Shown: in pieces, positions 53,098 through 62,222 of the stretch | Position numbering within the stretch: the stretch's first letter is position 1 | Layout: each line of letters begins with the position of its first letter | From: Hyphomicrobiales bacterium | Lineage (GTDB): Bacteria; Pseudomonadota; Alphaproteobacteria; Rhizobiales; Rhizobiaceae | Direction: 5' to 3' | DNA length: 64,000 bases | Assembly: GCA_900473205.1 (NCBI GenBank) | Contig: UCLB01000007.1 | Coordinates: forward strand, 372,001-436,000 | Translations under genes and position numbers: made by a program | The notes under the pieces: model-generated | Told to the model about the DNA's origin: nothing | The model's database searches: none | What the model saw: only the letters and a program-made list of their open reading frames with translations

Positions 53098-53133
53098 ACG
53101 AGCCTCCGATATTTTTCATGCGAGTGAAAAAGA

Positions 53134-53158
53134 GACGCGCCATCATGAACGGCGCGTC
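53134..53158 (-). terminator. hairpin between MFS and GH3 genes
   Basis: GACGCGCC (53134-53141) and GGCGCGTC (53151-53158) form a perfect eight-base stem with a nine-base loop in the 72-base gap. No clear T-run on the minus strand, so probably an mRNA-stabilising or attenuating element inside the operon. Confidence 0.4.
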
Positions 53159-53169
53159 CCGACATGGTG

Positions 53170-54453
53170 TCAGCGAACCCCGCGCACGGGGGCGATGGCC
53201 AGTGCGCCGAGGAAGGCGCTGATGGCCGCAGCAGCATAGAGGACGCCATAATTCTGGCCTCCCGCATTGCCGATGGCGAGAAGAAAGGGTGCCACAGCCG
53301 GGGCAATGGATTGCGGCACGGCATTGGCGATGTTGAGAACGCCGAGATTTCTGGCCGCATGGGTTTCCCGGTCTGGCAAGATATCCACGACAAGTGCCTG
53401 ATCGACCGCCATATAGACGCCAAAACCTATAGAGGTGACCGCGATGCCGCTGTAGAACATCGTCAGGTCTTTTGCGAAAACGATGACCACGATCCCCAGC
53501 GCATAGGTCAGCGCAGCCACCAGTACGAAAGCCTTGCGGCGACCGATGCGGTCGGACATGGAGCCTGACACGAAGGACGAACCGACGACGCAGATGGCGG
53601 TTATCAGCGTCGAAACGAACATGATGTCGCCGATATCGGCTTCGGCAATCTTCAAGTGGTCCATCAGATAATAGACCTGATAGGACGTTAGCACGGCAAA
53701 GCCGAAGAACACTAGAAAGCGGCTGAGCCAGGCATAGCCGAAGTCCGGATGCTTGATGGGGTTTACCCAGAAGCTGCCTAGCAGTTCGGACAAGCCGGGC
53801 GCTGTTTTCTGCGGCGCATCCGTCAAGGGGCGGTCTTCGATCACCAGGACGAAGACGAGAACCGAGACTAGGCCGATGGCTGTTGGAATGAGAAACATCG
53901 CGTTGCTGGCTGTTCCTGTCAGCGCCAGAATGCCACTGCCGATCAAAAGCGCGATATAGATCGACATGCCTGCAAGGGCGGAAACGAGACCGCGCTGATG
54001 TTCCGGCACCTGATCCGGCACGGTTGCCACCAGCGCTGCCAGCATGGCGTTGTAAGCGGTCTGGATAACGCACCAGGCGATACCGATGACAATAAGACTG
54101 GATGTATAGGCCATCATGATCTGAGCAAGGCTGCCGACGACGACGCCAGCCACCAGCCAGGGTTTACGCCGACCGAAGCGGGAACGCGTGCGGTCTGAAA
54201 GCTGACCGAAAATAGGGTTTGCCAGAAGAGCGAAAAGCGCGCCAAGCCCCAGAATGGTGCCAAGGCTTGCGCCCTTGCTCACCGGGTCGAGCGTGTTGAC
54301 CCGAATGGCCAGCGTCATCGCAACAGGCGTCATGACCGCCGTAAAAAAGCCGACACTCGCAAGGCCGTAAGTGAGAATGAATGGCAGGCCGACCGAGCGT
54401 TCATCGCCCGTTTTAGATGCCTGCGCACCGAGATTTGGGGTTGCAATACTCAT
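53170..54453 (-). CDS. MFS transporter, probable glucoside uptake
   Basis: A 427-residue MFS protein with 12 predicted helices. The loop 2-3 signature GQLSDRTRSRFGRRKPWL lies near residue 80 and its second-half counterpart GSMSDRIGRRKAF near 290. It resembles glycoside or sugar symporters of the SUC/GPH-like type. ATG at 54453 with GGAGG at nine bases is preferred over an upstream in-frame codon. It is the first gene of an MFS-beta-glucosidase operon, so it probably imports the glucoside that the GH3 enzyme then hydrolyses. Confidence 0.85.
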   Translation of the reverse strand: MSIATPNLGAQASKTGDERSVGLPFILTYGLASVGFFTAVMTPVAMTLAIRVNTLDPVSKGASLGTILGLGALFALLANPIFGQLSDRTRSRFGRRKPWLVAGVVVGSLAQIMMAYTSSLIVIGIAWCVIQTAYNAMLAALVATVPDQVPEHQRGLVSALAGMSIYIALLIGSGILALTGTASNAMFLIPTAIGLVSVLVFVLVIEDRPLTDAPQKTAPGLSELLGSFWVNPIKHPDFGYAWLSRFLVFFGFAVLTSYQVYYLMDHLKIAEADIGDIMFVSTLITAICVVGSSFVSGSMSDRIGRRKAFVLVAALTYALGIVVIVFAKDLTMFYSGIAVTSIGFGVYMAVDQALVVDILPDRETHAARNLGVLNIANAVPQSIAPAVAPFLLAIGNAGGQNYGVLYAAAAISAFLGALAIAPVRGVR

Positions 54454-54521
54454 TTTTGAAAACCTCCACCGCAATACATTCGATAACAACGTCGTCCTCC
54501 ACCGAACTTCGTGTTAAACCT

Positions 54522-54535
54522 ACCGACTACTCGGT
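54522..54535. promoter_or_regulatory. putative TetR operator
   Basis: ACCGA-CTAC-TCGGT, an inverted repeat in the 182 bases between the divergent MFS and TetR genes. It is the only clear dyad there and is well placed to control both. Confidence 0.5.
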
Positions 54536-54635
54536 TATGGCGGGGAGTCAACTTTTTTCTGTGCCGCAACGAACCATCGCATGGTTCTTAAAACGTTTAC
54601 GCGCAGGGCCTTTCAAGGCTAAAGGTGCAGTCGGA

Positions 54636-55295
54636 ATGGGGGAAACAGCAGATATGACGGATGAAATGAAAGAGGCGATGTCGCTGGATTTAGCGCCCGG
54701 CAAAAAGCGGAAATCCCCCAAAGGCATGATTCGCCGGGAGGCCATTCTCGCTGCCGCCATGCAGCATTTCGCCAAGGATGGCTATCAAAACGCATCCTTT
54801 GCAGCCATCGCCGCAGAGGTGGGCCTGTCCCTGCCGGGCCTCCTCCATTACTTCCCGACGAAAGTGGATCTGCTCCTTGCCATTCTGGAAAAGCGCGACA
54901 TCGAAAGCGCGTCTGCCGTGGGTGAAGAATATGCGGACTGGCACAAAGTGCTGCTTGGCCTTGTCGAAATCGCCAGAGCCAACCAGAAAATCCCCAGCGT
55001 GGTGCAAGTATTTGCCGTTCTTAATGCCGAAAGCCTGACGACAGACCACCCCGCCAGCGCATGGTTTGCCGCCCGCGTCAGCCACCTGCAGAAAAACCTC
55101 GTCTCTTCCTTTCAAAAAGGCGTGGCGGCTGGCGAGTTGAGGCAAGACATCGATCCCCATTCCATTGCCGCCGAACTGATCAGCATGATGGACGGACTTC
55201 AGATGCTGTGGCTCAGATCGCCGGAAGAGTTCGACATGGTGACGGTGTTTTCCGCCTATGTCGATCGGCTGATCGAGGCTATTGAGGCTCGCTGA
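54636..55295 (+). CDS. TetR-family regulator of beta-glucosidase operon
   Basis: A 219-residue TetR regulator. The HTH is at about residues 35-80 (REAILAAAMQHFAKDGYQNASF, in part, and VGLSLPGLLHYFPTKVDLLLAILE). The C-terminal helices (about 90-215) form the ligand domain, with HPASAWFAARVSHL and ELISMMDGLQMLWL of the BetI-like C-terminal type. The frame is open well upstream, and ATGs at 54636 and 54654 are both possible. The divergent MFS-GH3 operon and the shared dyad at 54522 suggest that it senses the glucoside or aglycone. Confidence 0.85.
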   Translation: MGETADMTDEMKEAMSLDLAPGKKRKSPKGMIRREAILAAAMQHFAKDGYQNASFAAIAAEVGLSLPGLLHYFPTKVDLLLAILEKRDIESASAVGEEYADWHKVLLGLVEIARANQKIPSVVQVFAVLNAESLTTDHPASAWFAARVSHLQKNLVSSFQKGVAAGELRQDIDPHSIAAELISMMDGLQMLWLRSPEEFDMVTVFSAYVDRLIEAIEAR

Positions 55296-55411
55296 AACGA
55301 AAGCTTTGCAGCTATCACCGAAAAGCGATCCGTTAACGGGTTCTAAATATCGCAATTCTGCGTCAAGATAGGATAAGAGCTGTTTCAGCATAACAATCAG
55401 GATCATGCGGA

Positions 55412-57520
55412 ATGCGCATAAAGTACCTCGTCTTTGGCCTCATCCTTTCCATCGCGTTGCCAGTCTACGCTCAGGAACCCGCCGCGCCGCCAACGCTGGA
55501 GCCGGTGCCGAGCCAGGCTCAGGCCGCCAATCTCAGCGCGCAGTTTCTGGAACGATATGCCTACAAGCCGGTGGCGCTTGATGATGCTCTTTCCGTCAAG
55601 GTCATGAACAAGTTCATCAAATCGCTGGACCCGGATCGCATGCTGTTCATGCAGGCCGATATCGACCAGTTCATGAAGGACAGCAAAAATATCGATGATG
55701 CCATCGCCAGTGAGGATCTGGAGATTCCGTTTTCGATCTTCAACAAATATACACAGCGCGTCGTGGAGCGCATGACCTATGCGCGCAGCCTGCTCAGCCA
55801 GGGCTTCGATTTTACGGTCAATGAAGATTTCCCGATTTCTCGTGAAGACGCGCCGTGGGCGCAATCCGAACAGCAGAGCCACGAGCTTTGGCGCAAGCGC
55901 GTCAAGAACGACTGGCTGCGTTTGAAACTGGCGGGTCAGGCGGATGCGGCCATCCGCGATACGCTCGACAAGCGTTACAAGAACATCCTGGACCGCGTTT
56001 ATCCTTATAAGAGCGACGATGTGTTCCAGTCCTTCATGGCCGCCTATACGACGGCGGTAGATCCGCATACGGATTATTTCGGCGTTTCCGCATCGGCGGA
56101 ATTCGATATTTCCATGAAGCTGTCCTTGGTTGGCATTGGTGCCGTTCTGCAGGAGCGGGATGGTTACACCACCATTCGTGAGCTGGTGGCGGGTGGCCCG
56201 GCGCAACTGTCCGGCAAACTGGCCATCGGTGATCGCATCATCGGCGTCGGTCAGGGTGAAGACGGCGCCATCAAGGAAGTGGTCGGCACCCGTCTCGATG
56301 AGGTGGTGCAACTGATCCGTGGTGCGACGGGCTCCGTAGTACGGCTCGACATTCTGCCTGCCGAAACCGGCGACAGTGCAGGCCACCGTGTCATCAGCCT
56401 CGTGCGTGATAAGGTCAGCCTTGAAAAACAGGCCGCGAAGAAGACCATTCTCCCGATCAAGGACGGTGATGTCACACACCAGATCGGTGTCATCACGCTG
56501 CCGACTTTCTATGAGGATTTCGAGGCGCGTCGCAACGGCGACAAGAACTATAGAAGCGCCAGCCGCGATGTCGCCAAACTGCTGGGCGAGTTGAAGCAGG
56601 ACAACGTCGATGGCGTTCTGATCGATCTGCGCGACAATGGTGGTGGATCGCTGGCTGAGGCGATTGAACTGACTGGCCTGTTCATCGGCAAGGGTCCTGT
56701 CGTGCAGCAGCGCGATGCACAGGGCACGATCAAGGTCGAAAGCGACGATCTTTCCTCAGCGGTCTGGAAAGGCCCGCTTGGCGTGCTGATCAATCGCGGC
56801 TCGGCCTCGGCCTCTGAGATTTTCGCCGCAGCGATCCAGGATTACGGTCGCGGCGTGATCGTGGGCGAACCGAGCTTTGGCAAGGGAACGGTGCAGACTG
56901 TTGTTGACCTCGACCGTGCCGCAGGAAACAACAAGCCGCAGCTGGGCCAGCTGAAGCTGACGATCGCGCAGTTCTTCCGCGTGGATGGCGGCACGACGCA
57001 GCTGCGTGGCGTAACGCCTGATCTGCCGCTGCCGGGCTTTTCCGATCCCAAGGTTCTGGGCGAGGCAAGCTATGACAACGCCTTGCCATGGACCCAGATC
57101 AAGCCAGCGAAATACGCTACTGAAGGCAATATCACGGCATTGGTTCCGCAGCTGAAAAGCCGCCATGACGCCCGCATCAAGGATGATCGCGATTATAAGC
57201 GCTTTGTCGAAGATGTGGCTGACCTGAAGGCTCAGCGCGAAAAGCGCACCATTTCTCTCAACGAAGAAGAGCGCCGCAAGGAAATGGCCGCCACGGCAGC
57301 CCGCCTCAAGGCGCGTCAGCAGGCTGGTGATGGAACGGTGCCGGAACAGGACGATGGTCTGCAAGCCAATGAACGCAGCTTGAGCGCCAATATCGCCATT
57401 GAAAACGCGCGCAAGAATGCAAAGGACGTTCTGCAAAACGAAGCCGCAGCCATCATTGGCGATGTGGTAGATTTGACGTCCAATGGTGCCAAGCGCCAAA
57501 CGCAGAAGGTCGTGCAGTAA
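55412..57520 (+). CDS. prc: tail-specific periplasmic protease Prc (CtpA/S41A)
   Basis: A 702-residue protease that trims C-termini of periplasmic and membrane proteins. Signal peptide to about residue 20 (LPVYAQ). The N-terminal TSPN domain spans about 30-215 (SLDPDRMLFMQADIDQF), the PDZ domain about 235-330 (IGAVLQERDGYTTIRELVAGGPA, in part), and the S41 core about 350-560 with DLRDNGGGSL. Ser466 in GSASASEIF and Lys491 in FGKGTVQ have the 25-residue spacing of the Ser-Lys dyad of E. coli Prc. The C-terminal coiled region (DUF3340) completes the family length. Monocistronic with a terminator. Confidence 0.93.
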   Translation: MRIKYLVFGLILSIALPVYAQEPAAPPTLEPVPSQAQAANLSAQFLERYAYKPVALDDALSVKVMNKFIKSLDPDRMLFMQADIDQFMKDSKNIDDAIASEDLEIPFSIFNKYTQRVVERMTYARSLLSQGFDFTVNEDFPISREDAPWAQSEQQSHELWRKRVKNDWLRLKLAGQADAAIRDTLDKRYKNILDRVYPYKSDDVFQSFMAAYTTAVDPHTDYFGVSASAEFDISMKLSLVGIGAVLQERDGYTTIRELVAGGPAQLSGKLAIGDRIIGVGQGEDGAIKEVVGTRLDEVVQLIRGATGSVVRLDILPAETGDSAGHRVISLVRDKVSLEKQAAKKTILPIKDGDVTHQIGVITLPTFYEDFEARRNGDKNYRSASRDVAKLLGELKQDNVDGVLIDLRDNGGGSLAEAIELTGLFIGKGPVVQQRDAQGTIKVESDDLSSAVWKGPLGVLINRGSASASEIFAAAIQDYGRGVIVGEPSFGKGTVQTVVDLDRAAGNNKPQLGQLKLTIAQFFRVDGGTTQLRGVTPDLPLPGFSDPKVLGEASYDNALPWTQIKPAKYATEGNITALVPQLKSRHDARIKDDRDYKRFVEDVADLKAQREKRTISLNEEERRKEMAATAARLKARQQAGDGTVPEQDDGLQANERSLSANIAIENARKNAKDVLQNEAAAIIGDVVDLTSNGAKRQTQKVVQ

Positions 57521-57552
57521 CGAGCTTCTACACGCATCTTGTATCGGTCTTC

Positions 57553-57591
57553 AAAACACCTGCGACACATGTTCGCGGGTGTTTTGTTTTT
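57553..57591 (+). terminator. terminator after prc
   Basis: AAAACACCTGCGA (57553-57565) pairs with TCGCGGGTGTTTT (57573-57585) with one G-T pair and a seven-base loop, followed by GTTTTT. Confidence 0.85.
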
Positions 57592-57642
57592 CACTGACCG
57601 AGGCTCGTATCCGTCAGCTTTCGGCAGACTGTGGAAACCTGC

Positions 57643-59925
57643 TCAGGCCCGCTCGACCCTCACTGGCACGGATTTGGCGGCAGGCGTTTTGCTTTCTTCC
57701 GCATATTGCCACAGCGGAATAAGCGCATTGCATTCCGGGTAATAGGCGGCGCAACTTCCGGATGGGATGTCGTAGTCGATGACCTGAAAGTCGGTCATCG
57801 TGCGCAAAATTCCGTCATCGACGGCCGTCGTCATCCGTGCAAGCCCATCCTTTTCGATGCCCAGTCGAATGCGGTCATCGGTATTCATCATCACGATCAT
57901 CCGGGATTTGTGGATGCCGCGCAGGCGGTCGTCGTAGCCATAGACCGTGGTGTTGAACTGATCGTTCGACCGCAGGGTGATGAGGCGCAGAATGTCGTGA
58001 TCGTGACTGGCCGCGAAGCTGGAACAGAGCGATTTCGGCAGTCTGAAATTCGCCTTGCCCGTCTCCGTTTCCCACTCCCGGTGTCTTGCCGCCACGGGGC
58101 GGGGGAAGCCCCCAGGCGTGTCCAGTCTGGCGTTGAAGTCTTTGAACGGTTCGGGATAGGTCGCCTCTATTGCGTCTCGCACCAGAGCATAATTGTTGAC
58201 CCACTCTTCCCATGGCACTTTGGGATTAGGGGTGAGGGTGCTTTTTGCAATTTCGGCCACGATCCGCGGTTCGGAAAGCAGGGCCTCGTGCGCGGGCTTG
58301 TATTTCCCGCGTGAGGCGTGAACGCAGGTGGTCGAATCCTCCATGGTGACGATCTGCGGGCCGGACAGCTGCTCGTCGATTTCGGAGCGCACCAGCGTCG
58401 GCAGAATATAGGTTGTCTTCGCCACCACCAGATGGCTGCGGTTGAGCTTCGTCGCGATCTGGACGGAGAGGTCCATCTCCCGCCACGTCCGCTCCATCAA
58501 TTCGCGCTCGGGAATGGCGCGCACGAAATTGCCGCCAAGGCTGATAAAGGCTTTGACCGACCCGTTGACGATGCCTTCGCAAGCCTCGACCGTGTTCAGC
58601 CCGTCTTCTCTGGGAGGCTCAAAACCGTACTGCTCGGCAAGATGATCGAGCGGCACCAGCTTGGTCTTTTCGGAAATGCCGACCGTTCTCTGGCCCTGTA
58701 CATTCGAGTGGCCGCGCACGGGACAGATGCCCGCACCCGGCTTGCCGATATTGCCGCGCATCAGCAAAAGGTTGATCAGCATCTGCACATTGCTGACGCC
58801 GTAGCGGTGCTGGGTCAGGCCCATGCCATAGATGGCAATGACGGCATTGGCTTTCGCATAGGTCTTCGCCGCAGCCTCAATGGATGCGTAGCTCAGGCCT
58901 GAGACTTGCAGGATTTCGGTCCAGTCCGCTGCGCGAACCCGTTCCTCGAACTCTTCGAAACCGTGGGTGTGGCGTTCGATGAATTCGACATCCAGAACGC
59001 GGCTGTTACCCCGCGCCTTGGCTTCATCGTCCCATGTAAACAGCAGTTTCGCCATGCCCATCATGACAGCAATGTCACCACCGGCGCTGACTTGATAATA
59101 TTGCGTGGCGATTTGCGTCGGCTTGTTGGTGGCCATCTGCACGGGGCTCTGCGGATTGACGAATTCCTGCCAACCCCGCTCTTTCAGCGGATTGAACACG
59201 ATAACCGGCGCGCCCCGCTCTCGCACTTCCTGAAGGCTGTGCAGCAATCGCGGCGCGTTGGTGCCGACATTCTGCCCGAAGGACAAGATGCAGTCGGTGT
59301 GGTCGTAATCTTCCAGAAGAATGGTCCCGACCGGCGTGCCAATGCTTTGCGGCAAAGCGACCGATGTCGTCTCGTGGCACATGTTGGAACTGTCGGGCAG
59401 ATTGTTGTTACCATAGAGCCGCGCCAGCAACTGATACATGTAGGATGTTTCGAGTGACGCGCGGCCGGAGGCATAAAACACCACCGAGGCGGGGTCGTAA
59501 CCTTTCAGCTTCTGGCCGATATCGGCAAAGGCTTCCGGCCAGCTGACCTCGACATATTTATCGCTTGCCATATCGTAGCGCATGGGGTGGGTCAGGCGGC
59601 CCTGATTTTCCAGATCGTAATCCGGCCAGTTGAGAAGCTCACGAACCGTATGGCGCGAGAAGAACTCAGGCGTCGTGCGCTTGGCGGTCAAATCCCAGAA
59701 GGTCGCTTTGGCTCCGTTTTCGCAGAACTCGCCCAGATGCGGCTTTCCCGGCTTGGCCCATGCGCAGCTGGTGCACATGTAGCCGCCCCGCTTGTTGTGG
59801 TCTTTCAGAAGCCCCGGCGCGGTGCGGATCGCGCGTTGCTGAATGGCATCCGCGAAGACAGATTTGAGGGAACCCCACCCGCCTGTCGGCATCGTATATT
59901 GCTTGTATTTGACTTTACGGTCCAT
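57643..59925 (-). CDS. YdeP-like molybdopterin oxidoreductase (FdhF/YdeP family)
   Basis: A 760-residue molybdopterin enzyme of the FdhF-like YdeP group, almost the same length as E. coli YdeP. GGYMCTSCAWAKPGKPHLGEFCENG near residue 50 (quoted in part) holds the CxxC and third Cys of a possible Fe-S site. SSNMCHETTSVALPQS near 180 and GNIGKPGAGICPVRGHSNVQG near 400 are cofactor-binding blocks, and the molydopterin dinucleotide domain is C-terminal from about 620. In E. coli YdeP is linked to acid resistance, but the reaction is unknown. GAGGTGG fits ATG 59925. No FdhD or partner subunit is adjacent. Confidence 0.9.
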   Translation of the reverse strand: MDRKVKYKQYTMPTGGWGSLKSVFADAIQQRAIRTAPGLLKDHNKRGGYMCTSCAWAKPGKPHLGEFCENGAKATFWDLTAKRTTPEFFSRHTVRELLNWPDYDLENQGRLTHPMRYDMASDKYVEVSWPEAFADIGQKLKGYDPASVVFYASGRASLETSYMYQLLARLYGNNNLPDSSNMCHETTSVALPQSIGTPVGTILLEDYDHTDCILSFGQNVGTNAPRLLHSLQEVRERGAPVIVFNPLKERGWQEFVNPQSPVQMATNKPTQIATQYYQVSAGGDIAVMMGMAKLLFTWDDEAKARGNSRVLDVEFIERHTHGFEEFEERVRAADWTEILQVSGLSYASIEAAAKTYAKANAVIAIYGMGLTQHRYGVSNVQMLINLLLMRGNIGKPGAGICPVRGHSNVQGQRTVGISEKTKLVPLDHLAEQYGFEPPREDGLNTVEACEGIVNGSVKAFISLGGNFVRAIPERELMERTWREMDLSVQIATKLNRSHLVVAKTTYILPTLVRSEIDEQLSGPQIVTMEDSTTCVHASRGKYKPAHEALLSEPRIVAEIAKSTLTPNPKVPWEEWVNNYALVRDAIEATYPEPFKDFNARLDTPGGFPRPVAARHREWETETGKANFRLPKSLCSSFAASHDHDILRLITLRSNDQFNTTVYGYDDRLRGIHKSRMIVMMNTDDRIRLGIEKDGLARMTTAVDDGILRTMTDFQVIDYDIPSGSCAAYYPECNALIPLWQYAEESKTPAAKSVPVRVERA

Positions 59926-60116
59926 GGCGTCCACCTCATGCATGTCATGCACAGCGAACAACCCAACAGCATGTTGGTTCCACCTTGGAACACTTGGCCC
60001 ATCAACCAATTGATCACAGTGCCGTTAGGCCCGCGAACAAAGCTGAAAACGCATCTGATGTCCTTTGAAAAAGCGGATCATCTCCTGCTCGTCTCAACAA
60101 GAAACATGAGGCAGCT

Positions 60117-61196
60117 TCAGGGTGCCGTGGGTTTCAAAAGCGGCAGCAACTGGTCACCCTGCCGCCTTATTTCCTGAAGATAGGGCGTGTCGGAAAGCAC
60201 GAAGTGGGTGATGCCCAGCTCCTCATATTTGCGCAGCGATCTCGCTACGTCTTCGGCTGAGCCGACAAGCCATGTCGTTCCCGCGCCACCGCCGCCATAT
60301 TTGCCCGGTGCGGTATAGAGATTGTCATCCAGCACATCGCCCCGGCTGGTCAGGTCCAGAAGGCGCTTCTGACCGACGGCTATCCCTTCGCGGTGATCCT
60401 GCCAGTTTCCAGCCGCACCCTCGGCCATTTTGACGACCTTGGCTTCCGCATCCGCCCAGGCCTGTTCAGTCGTGTCGCGCACAAGGGTCGTTATCCGCAA
60501 GCCGAATTCCAGCGGTGGGAGATCGCGGTCGAGCGTCTTGCTCAGCCCCTTCAGCCGCGCGATCCGCTCGCGCACGCCGTCCAGCGGCTCACCCCAGAAA
60601 AGCTGGACATCCGCTTCTGTGGCCGCCACATGTTCAGCGGCTTCGGAAGCACCGCCGAAATAGAATTTCGGATGCCGTCGCGCACCTCTGGCCACCAGTC
60701 GCGGCTCGACCGTGGAGCCTGCAACCTGAAAATGCTCGCCACGGAAGGTCACGTCCTCTTCCGTCCACAGTCTTCGGACCAGACGCATGAATTCCTTGGT
60801 GCGCGCATAACGATGGGCCTGATCACCCTCCTCGTCGCCATAGGCGGCCAGATTGTCCAGCCCGGAGACGACATTGACGCGCACGCGACCGCCGCTTAGA
60901 TAATCGAGCGTGGCAGCGGATGACGCAAAATTCGCCGGCTTCCAGTAGCCCGGACGCACCGCGATCAGCGGCTCGAAAGTCTGGGTGCGGGCAACCAGCG
61001 CTGTTGCAAGGGTAAATGTGTCAGGTCGCCCCCAGCCGGTGCCGATCAGTGCGCCTCTCCAGCCATGGTCTTCCAGCGCCTTGGCCTGCGTTGTCAGCGT
61101 ATCCAGACTGTTATGGTCGGCGTCTGCCACATCGCCGCGATGTCCGGCTTTGACGTCGTTGGGAATATACCAGAGAAACTCGGAATGACTGCTCAT
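60117..61196 (-). CDS. LLM-class flavin-dependent monooxygenase (SsuD-like)
   Basis: A 359-residue luciferase-like monooxygenase of the alkanesulfonate type, which would use FMNH2 and O2 to release sulfite from organosulfonates. FLWYIPNDVKAGH at the start, ALIGTGWGRPDTFTLATALVARTQ near residue 50-72, FEPLIAVRPGYWKP near 75-88, GGRVRVNVVSGLDNLAAYGDE near 102 and FYFGGASEAAEHVAA near 178 fit SsuD-like proteins. It overlaps the dehydrogenase gene upstream as ATGA and belongs to a transporter operon of the SsuBC type. No flavin reductase (SsuE) is in view. Confidence 0.88.
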   Translation of the reverse strand: MSSHSEFLWYIPNDVKAGHRGDVADADHNSLDTLTTQAKALEDHGWRGALIGTGWGRPDTFTLATALVARTQTFEPLIAVRPGYWKPANFASSAATLDYLSGGRVRVNVVSGLDNLAAYGDEEGDQAHRYARTKEFMRLVRRLWTEEDVTFRGEHFQVAGSTVEPRLVARGARRHPKFYFGGASEAAEHVAATEADVQLFWGEPLDGVRERIARLKGLSKTLDRDLPPLEFGLRITTLVRDTTEQAWADAEAKVVKMAEGAAGNWQDHREGIAVGQKRLLDLTSRGDVLDDNLYTAPGKYGGGGAGTTWLVGSAEDVARSLRKYEELGITHFVLSDTPYLQEIRRQGDQLLPLLKPTAP

Positions 61197-62203
61197 GATT
61201 GCTCCGTGATCTGATTTCGAAGCTTGCCCTCATCGAGCAGGAGCCTAACGGTCTTTGCCGCATTGCGGCGCATCTCGATGGCCGCATGGTCAGAATAAAA
61301 GGCGTTGTGCGGGGTAATCACCAACCGCCCTGCAAGCCAGTCGGCGCGTTCGCGCCATGCCGAAAGCAGCGGATGCTCAAGCGGTGGCTCCTGCACCAGC
61401 GTATCGATGGCCGCTGCCGCAACATGCCCGCTCTTCAGCGCGGCCTCCAGCGCATCCAGATCATCCAGCAATTCGCCGCGCGCGGTGTTGACGATCATGA
61501 CGCCCGGTTTCAGACAGGCAAGACCGTCAGCGTCCAGCAGGCCCCGCGTCTGCGCATTGGCCGGGCAGTGCAGGGTCAGGATATCGGACTGGTCGAAAAG
61601 CTCGTCCAGCGTCTCGGTCCGTTCATAGCCAATGGCCTTTTCGTGTCCTGGCGGCTGGCCGGGATCATAGCCCAGAATACGAAAACCGAAGGGCTTCAGC
61701 CGGTTGACGACGGCGGTCCCGATCCGGCCAACGCCAACGACACCCACCGTGGCGCGGTTGGAGCGGGACAGGGGTTTTAAGCTATGCACCTGCCATCCGG
61801 ATGAATAGCCACGGGCGCGGGCATCATGCTCCCAAAGCCGCCGATGCAGCGAAAGGATCATTGCCACGGCGTGGTCTGCCACCTCTTCCGTGCCGTAATC
61901 CGGGTTGTTGGCGAAGGGGATGCCGGCGCTTAAAAGTGCTGCCAGATCGATCTTCTCGTAACCGACGCCGTAGCGCACCACGCCTTTGCACCGGGTCAGG
62001 TGCTTTATGCTCTGGGCTCCCAGCCGCGCGCCCCAGACCATAAGTGCATCGAGGCTTGCCAGACGGGCGGGATCGAACTTCGCCTCATCGGTCGTGGCGA
62101 AGAAGTCGATCTCGACGTCTGCGCCCAGCACCTCTGCTTCCAGATCGGGTGCGCCGATCATGTGGTCGGTGATGCCCACCACATATGTCTTGTTTCCTGT
62201 CAT
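61193..62203 (-). CDS. D-isomer-specific 2-hydroxyacid dehydrogenase
   Basis: A 336-residue NAD(P)-dependent dehydrogenase. The GVVGVGRIGTAVVNRL cofactor motif is near residue 155, the catalytic Arg in NTARGELLDD near 240, the Glu near 265-270 in DTLVQEPP, and the His in ITPHNAFYS near 300. VVRYGVGYEKIDL near 95 is the usual substrate-domain block. It sits between a sulfonate-type permease and the SsuD-like gene, so it may process the carbon part left after desulfonation. The substrate is unknown. Confidence 0.88.
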   Translation of the reverse strand: MTGNKTYVVGITDHMIGAPDLEAEVLGADVEIDFFATTDEAKFDPARLASLDALMVWGARLGAQSIKHLTRCKGVVRYGVGYEKIDLAALLSAGIPFANNPDYGTEEVADHAVAMILSLHRRLWEHDARARGYSSGWQVHSLKPLSRSNRATVGVVGVGRIGTAVVNRLKPFGFRILGYDPGQPPGHEKAIGYERTETLDELFDQSDILTLHCPANAQTRGLLDADGLACLKPGVMIVNTARGELLDDLDALEAALKSGHVAAAAIDTLVQEPPLEHPLLSAWRERADWLAGRLVITPHNAFYSDHAAIEMRRNAAKTVRLLLDEGKLRNQITEQS

Positions 62204-62222
62204 TTCTGCATGTCCCTGCGCG

